Below are positions 12,736-12,776 of a stretch of 12,776 bases of DNA, piece by piece. Position numbers and translations under genes: made by a program. The notes below the pieces were generated by a model, which worked only from the letters and a program-made list of their open reading frames with translations, did no database searches and was not told the DNA's origin. The DNA is from Oscillibacter sp. Its GTDB lineage: Bacteria > Bacillota > Clostridia > Oscillospirales > Oscillospiraceae. The stretch lies in contig JAHHSB010000024.1 in the NCBI GenBank assembly GCA_020025415.1, forward strand, positions 1-12,776. Direction: 5' to 3'. Each line of letters opens with the position of its first letter. The first letter of the stretch is position 1.

Positions 12736-12776
12736 CCGCTTTTCTGCGGCCATTCGGGGAGGGGGCGCCCTGAGCC

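Overview
The window looks like chromosomal DNA from a high-GC clostridial Firmicute, most likely an Oscillospiraceae-type gut anaerobe (Flavonifractor/Oscillibacter-like). The pointers are strong AAGGAGG ribosome sites, sigma-A promoters of TTGACA-17-TATAAT type, a pyrK-pyrD pair (NAD-linked class 1B dihydroorotate dehydrogenase), a pyrBI pair, a CmpB-type membrane protein, a bacterial PurO-like IMP cyclohydrolase and GC-rich third codon positions. The genus is inferred. No mobile element, phage gene, tRNA, rRNA or CRISPR was seen.

Layout. At 1-43 a glycine-rich protein ends on the + strand; two back-to-back hairpins (65-158) separate it from the convergent minus-strand genes. Minus-strand block 1 (165-3989), in transcription order, is a YgjP-type metallopeptidase, IMP cyclohydrolase, a terminator, oligoendopeptidase F (pepF), a GC-rich hairpin and a CmpB-like membrane protein. 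The divergent intergenic region at 3990-4133 holds a sigma-A promoter whose predicted start point falls on the metallopeptidase ATG. It also holds a sigma-K-like motif facing a 108-residue cysteine-rich orphan protein that starts with TTG (4134-4460). Next on the + strand, behind a very good sigma-A promoter, come a PLP aminotransferase and a radical SAM protein overlapping by ATGA. Two bidirectional terminators follow (6751-6855).

Minus-strand block 2 (6874-12643) is a compact pyrimidine operon, pyrC-pyrK-pyrD-pyrF-pyrE-pyrB-pyrI, driven by a TTGACA-17-TAGAAT promoter at 12707-12735. It encodes every step from carbamoyl phosphate plus aspartate to UMP: PyrBI makes carbamoyl aspartate, PyrC closes the ring, PyrDK oxidises dihydroorotate using NAD+, PyrE adds PRPP and PyrF decarboxylates OMP. 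Carbamoyl phosphate synthase (carAB/pyrAA-AB), pyrR and a uracil permease are not in the window.

The most interesting points are the cysteine-rich orphan with its possible mother-cell promoter, the predicted leaderless metallopeptidase transcript, a sharp codon-usage island inside the 5' part of pyrC (about 12437-12568), and a pyrC leader hairpin that abuts the ribosome site with no recognisable PyrR box. No multi-gene system of a clearly new kind was found; most genes belong to known families.
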